64,000 nt of DNA from Prochilodus magdalenae (GCA_024036415.1 JAMWET010001356.1:399501-463500); one strand, 5' to 3'. Positions 24,365-37,510 are shown, counted from the first letter of the stretch. The notes: generated by a model not told the origin, from the letters alone. Made by a program: numbers and translations.

Positions 24365-24485
24365 TTTTTCTAATCCAACCAATCCCCACTCTTAATGAAT
24401 CCAACCAATGGCTGCTCTAAGTGAATGCAACCAATGCCCTCTCTACGTCAGACCAATGCCTGGCCTGAATGAATCCAAACAAGAA
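24365..24485. repeat. Short tandem repeat carrying four CCAAT boxes
   Basis: A unit like AATGAATCCAACCAATGGC... repeats about four times. CCAAT occurs at 24379, 24405, 24431 and 24453, i.e. spacings of 26, 26 and 22 bp. CCAAT is the NF-Y core. No TATA box or transcript evidence is apparent nearby, and it may be chance within a decayed tandem repeat. Confidence 0.6.
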
Positions 24486-25939
24486 GAATGCTAATTGGCT
24501 AAATTAGACAATATTTAGGCATCAGGGAATCAATTGCATACTGAACTAGCAGTAAAGTGATTTTATTTAGACACAGAAAGAGAGGACCAAGACAAGGCTG
24601 AGGCAGAAAGATGTAGAGAGATGTGGACAAGATTGAGAACAGGCTTAAGCATTAGAACACTGGCCATTCAAGACAAATGTGCTGGCACTCTGCTAAGATA
24701 TGCTCCATCCTGCTTCTCTCACCTTTTATTCAAATTCATTGATGGTGGAGCAGAAGCGTTGCTCACATCTCAGGGAGCCCTTATGTCTTGGACTGTACAG
24801 CGTAGCCTAGCATCACTACTGAATATATTTTATTTTGTTTTCTCCTGTCACCCCTAATGGAATGAATCTGTTTCTTTCTCTGCTGAGCTGAAGAACTGCC
24901 CATCCTGCTCGGTAGGATGCTGTTGCCTTATCTATGTTGATTGTGTACCCCTGCTTGCCAGCCTGCTGGACCAGTTTACCCACCATAGGGCTTCCTGCTG
25001 TCCAGTGCTGTGTAGAAAGCTTCGCCTGCATGCATACCCTTGGCTCTCCTGAAGATCCTGCTTCCTGCAAAGACTCACACTATCGAATCACAGACGCAGC
25101 TTTACCTGCCCAGAAACATGTCAGATATTCCCCCACACCACAAACCCACATCAAAAGTACACTGAACTCAACACCATCATCACGATTATCACTGTACTGA
25201 CTTCTACCAGTAGTCATTGACATACATGATTTTTCACTGTGATAGTAGTGACTGGTTTTAATCCTTAAAACTGAGTCATTTTCATTCATGTGTGTGTGCA
25301 ACAAAATTCCTTTCAAATTGTGGAAATCTATTTTAGCAGTAGCGCGTTCTCATATATGCACACACAGGCACAATGTGTCACCTCTCTTTGTGCAGCAGGA
25401 TTAAGCCGATAAAGCTAAACACATCTCTTTTCTCTCCGATTCAAGGCTTTGCACTGGCAGTTACTTTAAACAAACACAGTGAGCTGCGGCCATTAAAGCC
25501 AAGGTCCACACATGTGCGGCATCCCGTCTTAAAAGGCCTCCACTTTCTCCGCTACATCTCGGCTCGACTTCGCTTCTGCACTAAAGCTCAAGTCAGAAAA
25601 GGGGCGATGAGACTTTCTCAGGTGCAGCATAAACACACCGGGCATTGTCATCTCTGGCCAAATTCTCCAGCCACCTCAGGCGCCATTAATATCTTATTAT
25701 AGGGGCGTCTGTGCCAGCAGATGCAATGAAGACAACAATTATCAAAAGAACCCATAGAGAGGTGGCACGTGGCAGGGCACCAAGTGCTTACATAACAGCA
25801 GCACAAAGCTGAGCTAAAGCCTGAAAGATTTACAGTCAGCTAGATCGCTCAGTCGGCCAGAGCGCATCGACTGGCACAGGCAGGAGAAAAGAGCAGCACA
25901 GGGGATTTAGAGATGCACGAGTGCTTGTGTTTGGTGTGT

Positions 25940-25987
25940 GTGGTGTCTGTGTGTGTGTGTGTGTTGGGGGGGGGGGGGGGGAGTGGG
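25940..25987. repeat. (GT)n followed by a G16 run
   Basis: GT repeats lead into 16 consecutive guanines at 25966-25981 and a further GTGGGGGG. The run could form G-quadruplexes and is an error-prone place for sequencing. Confidence 0.85.
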
Positions 25988-26667
25988 GGGTCAAGGCACC
26001 ATCCACGTTTATAGGCTGGTTACATGAAGGCAGTAAACTGCATATAGTCAAAACATGTATTAATAAAAGAATCATTAATGATTTAGTTATGAATGGAAAT
26101 TAGCATTCTATTATTTGAAAAACAGAGTAATGTGCTGGTGTGCTGAAAATCGGGAAAGACGTCTGCTCTGAAGGTCAAGTGGGGGCATTAAGAAACAAAA
26201 CAAGCAGAGAGGAAGACTTCATTACTCGTAAGAGCCATTAGAGAGGGAAAAGAATCCAGGTCATTCTTTTAAATGGCACAAATTACTGAGAGGACAAGTG
26301 CAATAGCTAATTAACTTTAAAAAAGTAAAAAGCAATATGTAGCAGGTAGAAATGCATCTTCAAAGCTGCTTTGTTCTCTAATTTGGATGCATCCTTTAAT
26401 TAGATGGCCTATTTTTTGGGCTCTCCTGGGCGGTAAGGACTTTCATTTACTGCTCTTCTGAACGATTCTGTTGCAATGCTTCTGAGAGGCACTTCAAGGC
26501 TAATCATGACACAGGGTCATGTCTGACCTGAATCTATACACAGTCGACGGCACTGCACTACTAATGCTTTCTGTTTTTGTGTGAATGCTATATAAATAAA
26601 GGTTGTTATTGTTATCATTATCATTGTTAATATCATCAGACAGGGATAGATCATGTAGGAGAAAAAG

Positions 26668-26679
26668 GAAAGAGAGAGA

Positions 26680-26754
<75 letters not shown>

Positions 26755-26903
26755 GATGAAGAGGAGAAAGAGAAAGAAAAAAACAATGGATAGCTAAAGC
26801 AATGGAAATAGAATAGAGAAAAAGAGGAAGAGAGATAGACAAAAGAGGATGGAGAACGAGAAGTAGAGAAAGACAGAGAGATAGGAAAGATAGAATGACA
26901 AAT

Positions 26904-26983
<80 letters not shown>

Positions 26984-27099
26984 CGTGTTTGTGTGTGTAT
27001 GACAGAGATTGTTAGTGACAGAGAGGGAGAGAGACAGACAGACAGATAATGTGTGTGTGTCTGCGCTTGTGTGTGTGTTTTTGAGACAGAAAAACAGTC

Positions 27100-27145
<46 letters not shown>

Positions 27146-27160
27146 CGAGAGAGAGAGAAA
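26668..27160. repeat. Cluster of three long (GA)n arrays
   Basis: Pure or nearly pure GA arrays lie at 26670-26749, 26906-26980 and 27101-27159, joined by purine-rich sequence with GACAGAGA and GT interludes. The plus strand is almost all purine for about 300 bp (26650-26980). The serine/leucine and arginine/glutamate ORFs here are artefacts. Confidence 0.95.
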
Positions 27161-28899
27161 ATGTGTGTGCATGTGTAGTGGACTGATCTTGAGCACTTTA
27201 AGAGGAGAAAACAGAAAAGCATTGATTTCTACTTAGCAACATGATCGTAGCCCCCCTAGACATAAAACTCATGAATAGTGCAACATCAGAGGCATGAAAT
27301 AAACATCCGGCCGCTGGAAATGAATGATGTGTGTGTTCATGGCAGTGCAGGGGAGACTGGGCCAGGAGCTCCGGAGATGTTTCAATCCGGCAGGCCCGGA
27401 ATAATCTCCTTCAGTTTACTCCCAGAGTCTCTTCTCCAAGCAAATCCTTTAATATACTGCAGCAAATGAAAGAGATGTGGGCTGCCATCAAAGTGCTTTC
27501 CACAGCTCAAACTTTAAAAGTGAAATGACTTACTATGTAAAAATATTCCACACTGAAGTCTTCTGGGTGGGGAAGAGGAAAAATGCACAGCAGTTAGAAA
27601 ATCGATCTGTGTGAATACCGTGGTTTCCCCAGGAACCCTGTTACACAATGAGGAAAATCTGCAAACCTAATAAGACAGCAATTTCAAACCTAATAGGGCT
27701 AATAAGCGATGGCTGGTTAACATGAGCTTTGAAATGATAAAGGAAACAATAATTAACAGCATCATCATCACACTGAGATCATAGTTGCCATCAGTGTACC
27801 CTCAATCACTGACACAGTGCTGTCAATGATGTGAGAGGTTTCTACAACACCTACTCTAAATACTGTGATACAGTAATATCTAAAGTTAGATGCCAAAGCC
27901 AGAGAACAGCCATTAAGTACAAATCTTCTATTCAGGAGAATTAATCCTGGGAAGAAACAGGAAAGTTAAGTCCTAAACTACAATTAATCTACAATTAATT
28001 TGGAAATATTGTTTTTATTATTAATATAATTATTATGCATGATTACTATAATATATAATATAATATAAATGATTACTTGAAGCTTGCATTGGGGAAACAG
28101 GATAGAAGACGAATAGAAGCTGTGCTAAAGGCAGAGGGTGGACACACTTAATACTGAAAATGTTATAGTATTTCGTTTAGACTGTTTATTCTCTGACATA
28201 TTTTCTTATTTCTTGATGCTGAATAACAGAATAACAAAATAAAAATAAATAGAAAAGCAAGAAAATAAATACACTTAGCATGGTCGCTGACTTTTGCACA
28301 ATGTCCTTTCTCCGAGTCTTCAAACTTAGAAGTTCTAGAGCACCAGCTTTAGTTATCGTTTTCATTAGTAGTAGTATGAGAGCCTCTGTTATTAAAACAA
28401 TTAATTGTGGCTAACTACATCAATTTACTGTAGCAAATAATGTATAATTGCATTACTTCCCAAAGCTTGATTGTAAAAAAACATATTTTTCAGCTTCAAA
28501 GGAGGGGTAAATGTAGCTATACACGTTACCACACCGGCTACGACATAATATATAATAAAACATGGCAGCCATTAGTGGACCTTCACTTTTGAAAGCCACA
28601 TTGGGATAAAGACAAATAAAGAAAATAAGCATGTAAAAATTTAATTTATTCCTAATTACTATAATGTTTTTATTATATTCTTACTATGATTGTTATTATT
28701 TATCTTAAATGTATAATTTTGAATAAATGAAGAGCATCCCTGTTCAAATGACATGTTTTGTTGTTAAAATATTCTCTACAGAAAACTTATGAACACAGGT
28801 ACTGTTTATACTATGTGGCCTATTCAAAGATTAGTAGCATAGCAATCCAACATAAATTGCTAAACAATTGTTGGAACATTATCCAGAGCAAAAGAATGA

Positions 28900-28970
28900 C
28901 GCTGCTTACTATAGTGTAATGGATAAAACCATTGCCCTTCCTGTGTAAGAGGTCTGATCACTCTGTGTGA
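28900..28970 (+). repeat. Possible tRNA-derived SINE head
   Basis: TAGTGTAATGGATAA resembles a pol III A box of tRNA-Arg type, and GAGGTCTGATCAC about 35 bp on resembles a degraded B box. There is no clear tail. Confidence 0.35.
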
Positions 28971-29829
28971 ACAAAAACAAGGTTAAGGCTCTTTAAGTCA
29001 AGTCTGAGTCAAGAGTATGTTTGGTACTTCTCATGTTTCTAAATCATAATATACTATCATTAATGTTATCTCAAAGACAATATTTAATTACATTTTAAGA
29101 TTAACTAAAACTGTTGCAATCTCAACTAAATGCTCTATTAATATTCATAAGGACAAATATAATCTGCACATATACATATATAAGCCAGAGTGGGCAACAA
29201 CAAATCAAACAGGGACAGTAATAACGTAGCAATAATGTGGAATGCAGGCTATTACTGCTGACATAGTATCAAGAAATGGTATGTGCTGTATATAATTATA
29301 GTGTAAATGTGCGAATACCAGGGTGCTACACTGAACACTAGGTGCAGACAGTAAAACCATGCTAGGTGTTTTTAAACTACATGTACATAGTAAAATCGTT
29401 CTATTTGCCCCTGCAACTGAAGCATTTATGGTAGGTGTTAACTCGTTTGTACATAGTTAACATAAAATCAGCAAAACAGGTAATTTGACCAAAAATTTTG
29501 TAATTCTCTTTTTTTTTGTAATTTTTTTTTGTAATTCAATTTTGTAAATCTCAATAACACTTAATTAACTTAGGTCTGTTGTTGTATGATGATAAAAGTG
29601 GTGGAACTTTGGAGTCAAAACAATTAGTTATTTTATTATGACTGAAATCTGATCAAGCTATTTTTGCATGTACCATCTTGTTTGGCAGAAAGAAATGAGC
29701 AGTTTTACACATTTATCATTTAGTTTTTGACATATTTTTAGACTAGTAAAGGAAAACCAGAACAACCAAAAGAAGAATGTAAATGTAAAACGTGTATGTT
29801 TCTTCAGGCTTATTAAATTTACATATATA

Positions 29830-30083
29830 CAGTGGTGTGAAAAAGTGTTTGCCCCCTTCATGATTTCTTATTTTTTTTGCATGTTTGTCACCCATAAATG
29901 TTTCAGATCATCAAACAAATTTAAATATTAGTCAAAGACAACACAAGTAAACACAAAATGCAGTTTTTAAATTCAGGTTTTTATTATTAAAGGGAAAATT
30001 TTTTTGTTGATGATTTGAAACATTTAAGAGTGACACATATGCAAAAAAAATCATCAAGGGGCAAACACTTTTTCAGACCACTG
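29830..30083. mobile_element. Tc1-derived MITE, 254 bp
   Basis: The termini CAGTGGTGTGAAAAAGTGTT and the inverse CAGTGGTCTGAAAAAGTGTT are flanked by TA on both sides. The arms remain complementary for about 100 bp each (TTTGCATGTTTGTCAC / TTTGCATATGTGTCAC; AAATGTTTCA), so the whole element is close to a palindrome. The sequence matches a MITE I know to be abundant in fish genomes. It has no coding capacity. Confidence 0.88.
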
Positions 30084-31365
30084 TATATAATATCTTGTGT
30101 TCTGTTGCACCAAAAAGTTCACCACACTTGCCCTAAAAATCTGGCAGCTTACAGACTGATAGCACTTTTTCACCGGAAAGAAAGAAAAGTTAAATTCTTA
30201 CAGAACAATTGAAAAGAAGCAGCCCCAGCAGGCTGCCATAGCTCAAATTGCATAGTGCAGCAGTTCTCAGTTGCTCAGTGAGCATTAGAAAGATCTGCAG
30301 AGACCACCGGGTGAGTCTCATTCTAACTCTTAGGATAGAAAGCGCACCTCATACCCTGAGCTTCTCCAGAGAGAGAGCTGCACAGGAGAGACTGCGAGAG
30401 AGTGAAGATGAACAAGTAGTTCTTTGTTCTTGGACAAGTAGCTGTCATCCATGCCTCATTCTTGGGCTGAGGTGGCATTAATATTTAAACAGGCAGATAT
30501 GGATGTCAGATGATTCATCACTTCCACTCGGGCTCAGGCGCTTGATACTAAACTGCTCCGTTGCTGCCCTGTTAAAAAATATGGAGACATTTTCAAATAG
30601 CTTGTACATTAACCTGCAGCATTTACGGCCTCGTGTGTCTGCTTTGACCTCCTAGTGTGAATTTCAGCTTACTGCACAGCCAAAACAGCAGTGTTAACTC
30701 CCAGACTTATTATTCAGCAACTAGAAGGAATACAGTGCAAACTTGTTGGGCTATTCTTGGCTTATAGAAGTGCACAGTAGTGTTTATTAGATTCACGTTT
30801 AATCTTCCACTGAGTTAAATTTAAAATTGAGAACTTGATTAATGTCAACTTTACAGGACTCGTCAACTGAATGTAGAATATGACTGAATATGCTGACACA
30901 GAAACAGCACTGTTAACTTCAGACAATTGCATTAGCTTGTTTTAATGCATAATAATAATTGAAAATCCCTTGCGGCATCAAACCGGGCAGGGTCCTTGTG
31001 CCTGGGAACACTGCACTGCACTGCAGGACATTCCATTACCAGAGGACCCCTAGGCCCTGGGCCTACAATGGGCACCGAGCTAAATACGGAAAACAGAAGA
31101 AAAATATATACGAAACAATGAACTCCACCAAAACAGATTAAAAACAATACCCACTCCCTTCCGCTCCCTCCTTTGAGCCGAGATGGGTGAGATGAAAGTG
31201 GCTGTGGATTTGTTTCTTCCTTTGTGTTGCTATTTTTTGCCCCTCAACCCCCTCTGTCACCCCAGACACCATTTCAAACCTCTAGAAAAGAAAGAGCGCA
31301 ATCATTTTGATTAGAGAGAACCACTCTGTTTTTAAAAGGCAAGAGAGGAAGAAGCAGAAAGTGAG

Positions 31366-31412
31366 AAAGAGAGAGAGAGAGCGAGAGAGAGAGAGAAAAA
31401 AAAGAGAGAGAA
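31366..31412. repeat. (GA)n microsatellite
   Basis: Interrupted GA repeat with an AAAAAA break. Confidence 0.85.
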
Positions 31413-32621
31413 GTGTGCAGGACCTTGTTTTGAAACAAAGAGTGTTCACTCAGCTCATGATTTGTTTACCAATGCTGAGTTCGATTTGATGTTTCGAACA
31501 AAACATTTCAACAAACAAGCTATTAAAGTAAATGTGACTGGATCCATGCCATTGCACAACCTACTTATACAATGCACATATAAAGTCAAGGTCAATTGGG
31601 AATCACAACACATTTTCCCTTCCTTGTCATGAAATATTTCCCGCTGAGTGTTTTTACTTCATAATCTTGATATTAACACGGTCAACAGGCAATCACACAT
31701 TATATAGCCAAAGCATATCATATTTAAACAGTGCTGGACTAGGTACACAAATTAAGTGCATCAGTTAAAATAGAGAGACCCAAGATAAAATATTCCATTA
31801 GTAAAAGTAGAAGCTCCTCCCTTTAAACATCCACTGGAGTAAAAGTACTAAAGTATTTACCTTGGAGAGTAACAGGAGCATGATTTATTATGGCTCTAAT
31901 GTCTTATTATCATTTCTGGAACAAGACTCTTAATCAGCTCAGTTTAGGTGAAGAGACTCTCATGCCACTCTTGACCCACGTCTTTAATAGAATTAGTCAT
32001 TAATTAGTCTGACACAGACGGACAGTTTCCATTTGCTAGAACCATGTTCTGTCCAACAGGTTAAAACATGCTCAATACAAACTGATTGTTGTCCCCTAAT
32101 GGTGGGCTTGCTTTGCATTTCTTTTGTTTGGAAATGTTCTGTTATAATTCACACATAAGCCAAGGAAGGACAAGTTGGCCATAAGAGGAGTAAAAAGTTT
32201 GAAATGTAGTGGAGTGAAAGTAAAAAAGACTTCCAGAATAGAATTCTTCAGGACAGACACACTAAAACGCTACTTAATACAGTATATTCCTTGTTTACTC
32301 GTTTGTTTATTGTACTTACCAGTTTTTGGAAGTAATGTAGAGGTAAAGAGCAGTAAGACTGCTTTTGTCAGTAATCTGAAAAGTTATATGAATCAGTAAT
32401 AAGAATAGCAATCTCATATCAGTTTGTGTTTAACTAATTACTATTTACCAATGAATTCCATTTTTAGGTAAACAATACAACACCATCTGAAACACAAGGT
32501 TATTTCAGCTGCCTGGCTCAGAGACGCTACAGAGGACCACCGGGACTCTGTTTTGCTGGTATGGGGATGAAAATACCCAGGGAGCTGGGCCTGGAAAAGG
32601 CATGCGCAAGGAGAGCGTTGC

Positions 32622-32700
32622 AGGTGCTTTGTGTGTGTGAGAGTGTGTGTGTGTTTGTGTGTGTGTTTGTTTGTGTGTTTCTGTGTGTGTGTGTGTTCAG
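32622..32700. repeat. (GT)n microsatellite, interrupted
   Basis: TGTG repeats with GAGA and TTTG interruptions over about 75 bp. Confidence 0.9.
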
Positions 32701-33764
32701 TAGATCAGTAAACAAGTTATTGATTGTCAGCTTCATTTAGCCTTGGCCAGCCCCCCCGCAACAAAAGTTAGGAAAACAATATGCCTCGAACAAACCCCAA
32801 CAGTGGACATGTTTGGCATCTGTATTACTCTTAATAAGTGCTGTAGAATTTCAGGCTGTATGAGTGGCAAATTTCAGGCAAATTCAGCAACTTCCTTTAC
32901 ACTCATTAGCCAGTCATTAACATCTGCTTTTCCATTTTCCTTACATGGACCAAGACAATTCACTGCACTGTAGCACCTCTTCTCAATCCTGTCACTCACA
33001 ACCCACAGGTACTTATAGCCCCATCATTCCTGTCTGAAGTCATCTGTAGAGGCCTAAAGTTACTACCACCTTAAACACACAAGGTAACATATTTTTTGTC
33101 CGGTGAGCAAATTATAATAATGATTACAGTCTGGTAAAGGAAAGTTTTGACACTGCACTATATAAAAAGTTCAACATGCTTATTAATACAGGGTGTACAG
33201 GTAAATGTAATTTAATATCTTTTAATTAATTACCCATGAAGTAGCTGAAATAGAGTACTGAACACCACCCTAAATAAAGTCAGAGATAACCTGTCACAAA
33301 CCTGTCTGCAGTTCAACCCATTAAGTTATTCAACATCAGGATATTTTTAAGCATCATGAGGAAATATGAAAACATATTTAACAGACATCTCCACAGAGGC
33401 TTCAGTATAATAACACATTTGTTGATCATATTATTTACCCTCTGACCTAATTCCAGCTTGCATTAGTTTTAGGAGACTTGTTGACCGTTTTAAAAGGAAT
33501 CTACAGGGATATTTGTCTGCTTCTCATAATGCAAGTAATCCTAAATACTGTACTTTCAATGATGGGGTCTGAGCCCTGATGTGACCACTCAATTGTTCTG
33601 CCAATTTTCGTTTGTCTTTTCCTTATTTCTTAATGGCAGGTATTCATGTTCATCTTTTATTATTATTAAGATATAAGCTTTTTTGTATGTATGTTTATCT
33701 GACCATGGCAGGTTTGGTCTACCAGGTCTTGCACAGCTGTTTGCAGTCACATTTTCTTCACTTC

Positions 33765-33965
33765 TCAAGTCAAGCCAAACTTATAGTGCCGTGAATAACA
33801 GATCACAAAACAGCTTTGCAGAAAATCTGGTTCCAAGCCCCCATTGAACAAGTCAAAGGTGACAGTGGCAAGAAAAAAACCCTCAGGGCAAGAGGAAGAA
33901 ACCTTGAGAGGAACCAAGACTCAAAGGGAAACCCATCTTCCTCAGGCCAACACCAGATAGCAAAA
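33765..33965 (+). repeat. Fish interspersed repeat (class uncertain)
   Basis: CAAGTCAAGCCAAAC, then GCTTTGCAGAAAATCTGG, GTCAAAGGTGACAGTGGCAA and GAGGAAGAAACCTTGAGAGG and AACCAAGACTCAAAGGGAAA follow in the order of a repeat I know from many ostariophysan genomes. There is no coding content. Confidence 0.6.
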
Positions 33966-34954
33966 CAAGCACAAAAAAAGAATGAAAATTTACCTGTTTT
34001 GTTTAACTGTTTTAAATAAGTCTAGGGTTTTCACTTGATTGCAAATCGATTCTTTTCTATTTATCATTTTCTATATTTACGGCAAATGAATAAATAGCAC
34101 TTTATGGCCATTAAGATTAAAAATGACATAAATGAAAAATGTTCTCTGACCTTTTCAAAAAACATGTACATTATTGCACAAACCATATGCATAGCAAAAC
34201 TACAATAATACTGACAGCCCTTTAAAGGGTTAATGTACAGCCTTAAGCGGAGAAAGCTCACTACTCCACTAACATGGTGCTTCACTTCTGAGGGAAACTT
34301 TCAAACAAACTTAAATGTGAAATGAGGACAGACGAGCGTTCCAGCTCGGCCCCAGTAATCCCCCTCGACAAACACGTCTAACTGTCTGAGAAATATTTCA
34401 TAAACACGCAGAGTCTATCTGCCTTTTCAGAAAGGCTGACATAGAGGGTAATGGAGAAGGCTACTAAGATGGGTAAAGCCACCCTTTCTCTGTGTTAATA
34501 CAAGCACGAGCAACCATAGGCAAAATGTTTATCAGCAAATCATACCTTGACAATAAGGAGTCCCAATCTGTATGCATGTATGCATGTACAAAGAGACAGT
34601 GTGTGCATCGTATTATGTGTATGGAAAAGTGTGAGAACTGTATAACACTATTTTGGGAGTAAGAATCAAAATGCATCCTACTGCAATATCTAATGTAGCA
34701 CACACATATATTTAAAACAGCATTAGAATTTTATTTTGGAATAAGCATCACGACATGGTCATAGGGCCTCTGTAGGTGCCTGCTCTATACTACAACATAA
34801 TCAGGGTGATTTTGAGGCCACTTCACCCCTTTTGACAAATGGTTTTAAATGACTATAGATTATCTAGTGGTATGAGGGGCAAAAAATCCAGTGTTCTAAT
34901 TTACTCAGTATGCGGTTACGTATGTTATCACTTATAGATCACAGCATGTTAAAT

Positions 34955-36290
34955 CTCAGAATCAGAATCAAGCTTTATTGCCAAATATGTTTACACATAG
35001 AAGGAATTTGTCTTCGGTTACAGTAGCTCACAGTGCACAGAGAGTAACAAGATTACACACAGTACATACACATCCTAACACACACAAACACACACACACA
35101 CACCTTGCATACCTGTAAACCTTACACTGTGTGTCGCTGCATATGTATATTAAAGTGATGAGTGCAGCAGTCTAGATGTAGGGGCAGATTAAGGCTTAAA
35201 AAGTACGGTACAAGAGGAAACACCGGTCTGAGACAGTCAGTACACAGGATGGAGTGATATGTGATACTGTTTATAAACGGATAAATAAGATCAATCAAAA
35301 GGGCAGTACAGTTGAACAGGAAGTGAGAAAAGTCCAAGTGTATCTGTATTGTATCTGTATTGTAATGTTCAGCTGTTCATGAGTGTGATGGGATGTGGGA
35401 AGAAGTTTCTCTGTAGCTTGGTTGTTTTGATCCTCATTTGGCTAAAACTCTGGCCGGAAAGAAGACGCTGGAACAGGTGATGGCCAGTGTGTGATGGGTC
35501 AGTGATGATCTTCTCTAGAAGCTTCCTGGTTCTGGAAGTGTGCAGACCCAGCTGTGTGGGTAGTTTGACTCCAGTGATCTTCTCTGCAGACCTGATGATG
35601 CGTTGCGGATATCATGTTTGGTGATCATGTCGGATATCATGGACGAGGTGACGGCAGATTCTATGGTGGCATTGTAGAACAGCTCCTGGGACAGGTTAAA
35701 TTTCTTTAAGTGACGCAGGAAGTACATCCTCTGTTGGACTTTTTTGATGATGGAGCTGATGTTGCAGTCCCACTTCAGGTCCTTGGTGACTGTCGTACCC
35801 AGGAACCTGTGAGACTCCACAGCCATCACAGTTTTGTTCAGGATGGTGAGTGCTGGAAGGGCTGAGGGACTTCTCCTGAAGTCCATTGTCATCTCCACTG
35901 TTCTAGCTGTGTTCAGCTTCAGGCTGTTCTGGTTGCTCCAGAGCACTACCTGATCAACCATCTGTCTGTACGCAGACTCGTCCTTGTCCTGGATGAGACC
36001 AATGTATCATCTGCTAACTTCAGGATTTTGAGGGGTCCACAGAGGTACAGTCGTTTGTATACAGTGAAAAGAGCCATGGGGGCAAAACACAACAGGAGCT
36101 CCTGCGCTGGTCATCTTGGTTCTTGAGATAAGTGTCCCAACCTCACCTGCTGGTAAGTGATCTACTGGTGGAGGGTGGCACATTGAATTGGATCATTTTG
36201 CTGTGTAGCTGTCCTGGAATGATAGTATTGAAGGCTGAGCTGAAGTCCAAGAATAGAATTTTTGCGTAAGTGTTTGAATGGTTGAGGTGC
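34955..36290 (-). pseudogene. L2/Rex1-type LINE, reverse transcriptase C-terminal half and 3' end
   Basis: The element is 5'-truncated. On the minus strand it reads RT motif A (FLDFSSAFNTIIPGQL, near 36245), a LFSLYT-type segment, then LKILKLADDTLV (motif C, with the catalytic DD). WSNQNSLKLNTARTVEMTMD, SHRFLGTTVTKDLKWD and KKVQQRMYFLRHLKKFNL follow (the 35515-35961 open stretch). The tail resembles GHHLFQRLLSGQSF-type C-termini to about 35380. The 3' untranslated part ends at about 34955 with GGCAATAAAGCTTGATTCTG and a tandem ATTCTG tail. In-frame damage (a stop near 36100, shifts near 35630 and 35990) makes it inactive. It lacks the endonuclease and the RT start. Confidence 0.85.
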
Positions 36291-36592
36291 TGAAGGATGT
36301 GAAATTCCCATATTCACTGTGTCATGCACAGACCTCTGCACCTTATTCTGCTACTCATGTCCAAAAATGAGTGCTGTGTTGGTGCTACACTGTCCTGTCT
36401 GTTTACTGTGTCTAATGTCTGTTTAATTGATCATATGTATGGTATTGTTTCTAGTTTTAATTTTTGTTTACACACATATGTCTGAACACTCCATGTTCCA
36501 TGTTGCACTTTGTTCCTGGAGGAATGAAATTTCATTCCACTGTGTACTTGTACATAGATGGAATGACAATAAAAGCCTCTTGACTTTACCTG
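36290..36592 (+). mobile_element. Second LINE 3' end, plus strand
   Basis: From about 36470, TTGCACTTTGTTCCTGGAGG, AATGAAATTTCATTCCACTG, TGTAC and GGAATGACAATAAAAGCCTC followed by TTGACTT match the 3' untranslated end of common fish L2/Rex1 elements. It begins immediately beside the 5'-truncated end of the minus-strand LINE and is itself 5'-truncated. Confidence 0.7.
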
Positions 36593-37329
36593 GCCACTCA
36601 AATTTTTAGTCATGAACATTGGAACTATTATTGTTTAGTATTTACAACTCAGCATCCTATAGAGTGAGGAAAGTGCTGACTGTCTGAGCAACATGCTGTC
36701 AGTATCAGGAGACGACAATTGATCAAGTCAAGCTGCTCACACAGGTTTAACAATGCAATTTTACTCTATGGGAATTGCCATGTTATGTTAGGGTCATGCT
36801 GGCATCCACAGTCCCACTTTATTTATTGGGCTTGTGAAACTGTGTGCAGTATCCTGATAGTTCTCTCTACCCATCTGAAATTAACTGTGCTATTGCTCCA
36901 TTACAGACAAGTGAGAATAAATTTACCAGTAAATTTATATGAATAAACAATAAAAGTAAAGGAGCTGATTTCTTGCAGTACTGCTATGCCTTCTGCATAC
37001 AAGCGGAAAGAAGAACCCTGTTTATGATGACTGAAAAACTGGTCCTAATACTGGAAGACAGAAGACTCTATTAACCCAAAAACTCATTCCATGATTGTAA
37101 CCCCGCAGAGGAGCTGCTTAAACTAGACAAACTACATACGCTCACTATGCTAACTTTCTGTATGATACAGTTTGGTTCTTCCAGTAAGTTTAACAAACGG
37201 ACCCTATTTTTAATAATAACGGTTATGTTTTGTGAGGGGAGCCTTTATGTGCATTCAGACGCAATAGATGAAAGCTATCAACGATCCACCACACTGTCGT
37301 CAGCCATTTCAAACTAGAATAATAACTGC

Positions 37330-37510
37330 ACATCTTAAGTACTTTGTTGCCATGGTGTTGCTAAGTAGTTGCTATTGTTTTTCATGTAGTTGCCAGTTAG
37401 TTGATAGGGAATCACAACAGTTTGCTAAGGTGCTATAGTGTTACTAGTAGGTTGCCATGGCGTTCGATATTCACAGAATGGTTGGTAGGGAGTTGCCAGG
37501 GTAATCAGTT
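37330..37510. repeat. Degenerate GTTGCTA-type repeat
   Basis: Recurring GTTGCCATGG, GTTGCTAAG, GTTGCCAGTTAG and GGTTGCCATGG motifs at 10-30 bp intervals resemble a decayed fish minisatellite. Confidence 0.5.

Noticed and set aside
26517..27236. Long serine/leucine-rich and arginine/glutamate-rich open frames
   Set aside because: They are translations of GA/CT microsatellites and carry no other recognisable protein sequence.
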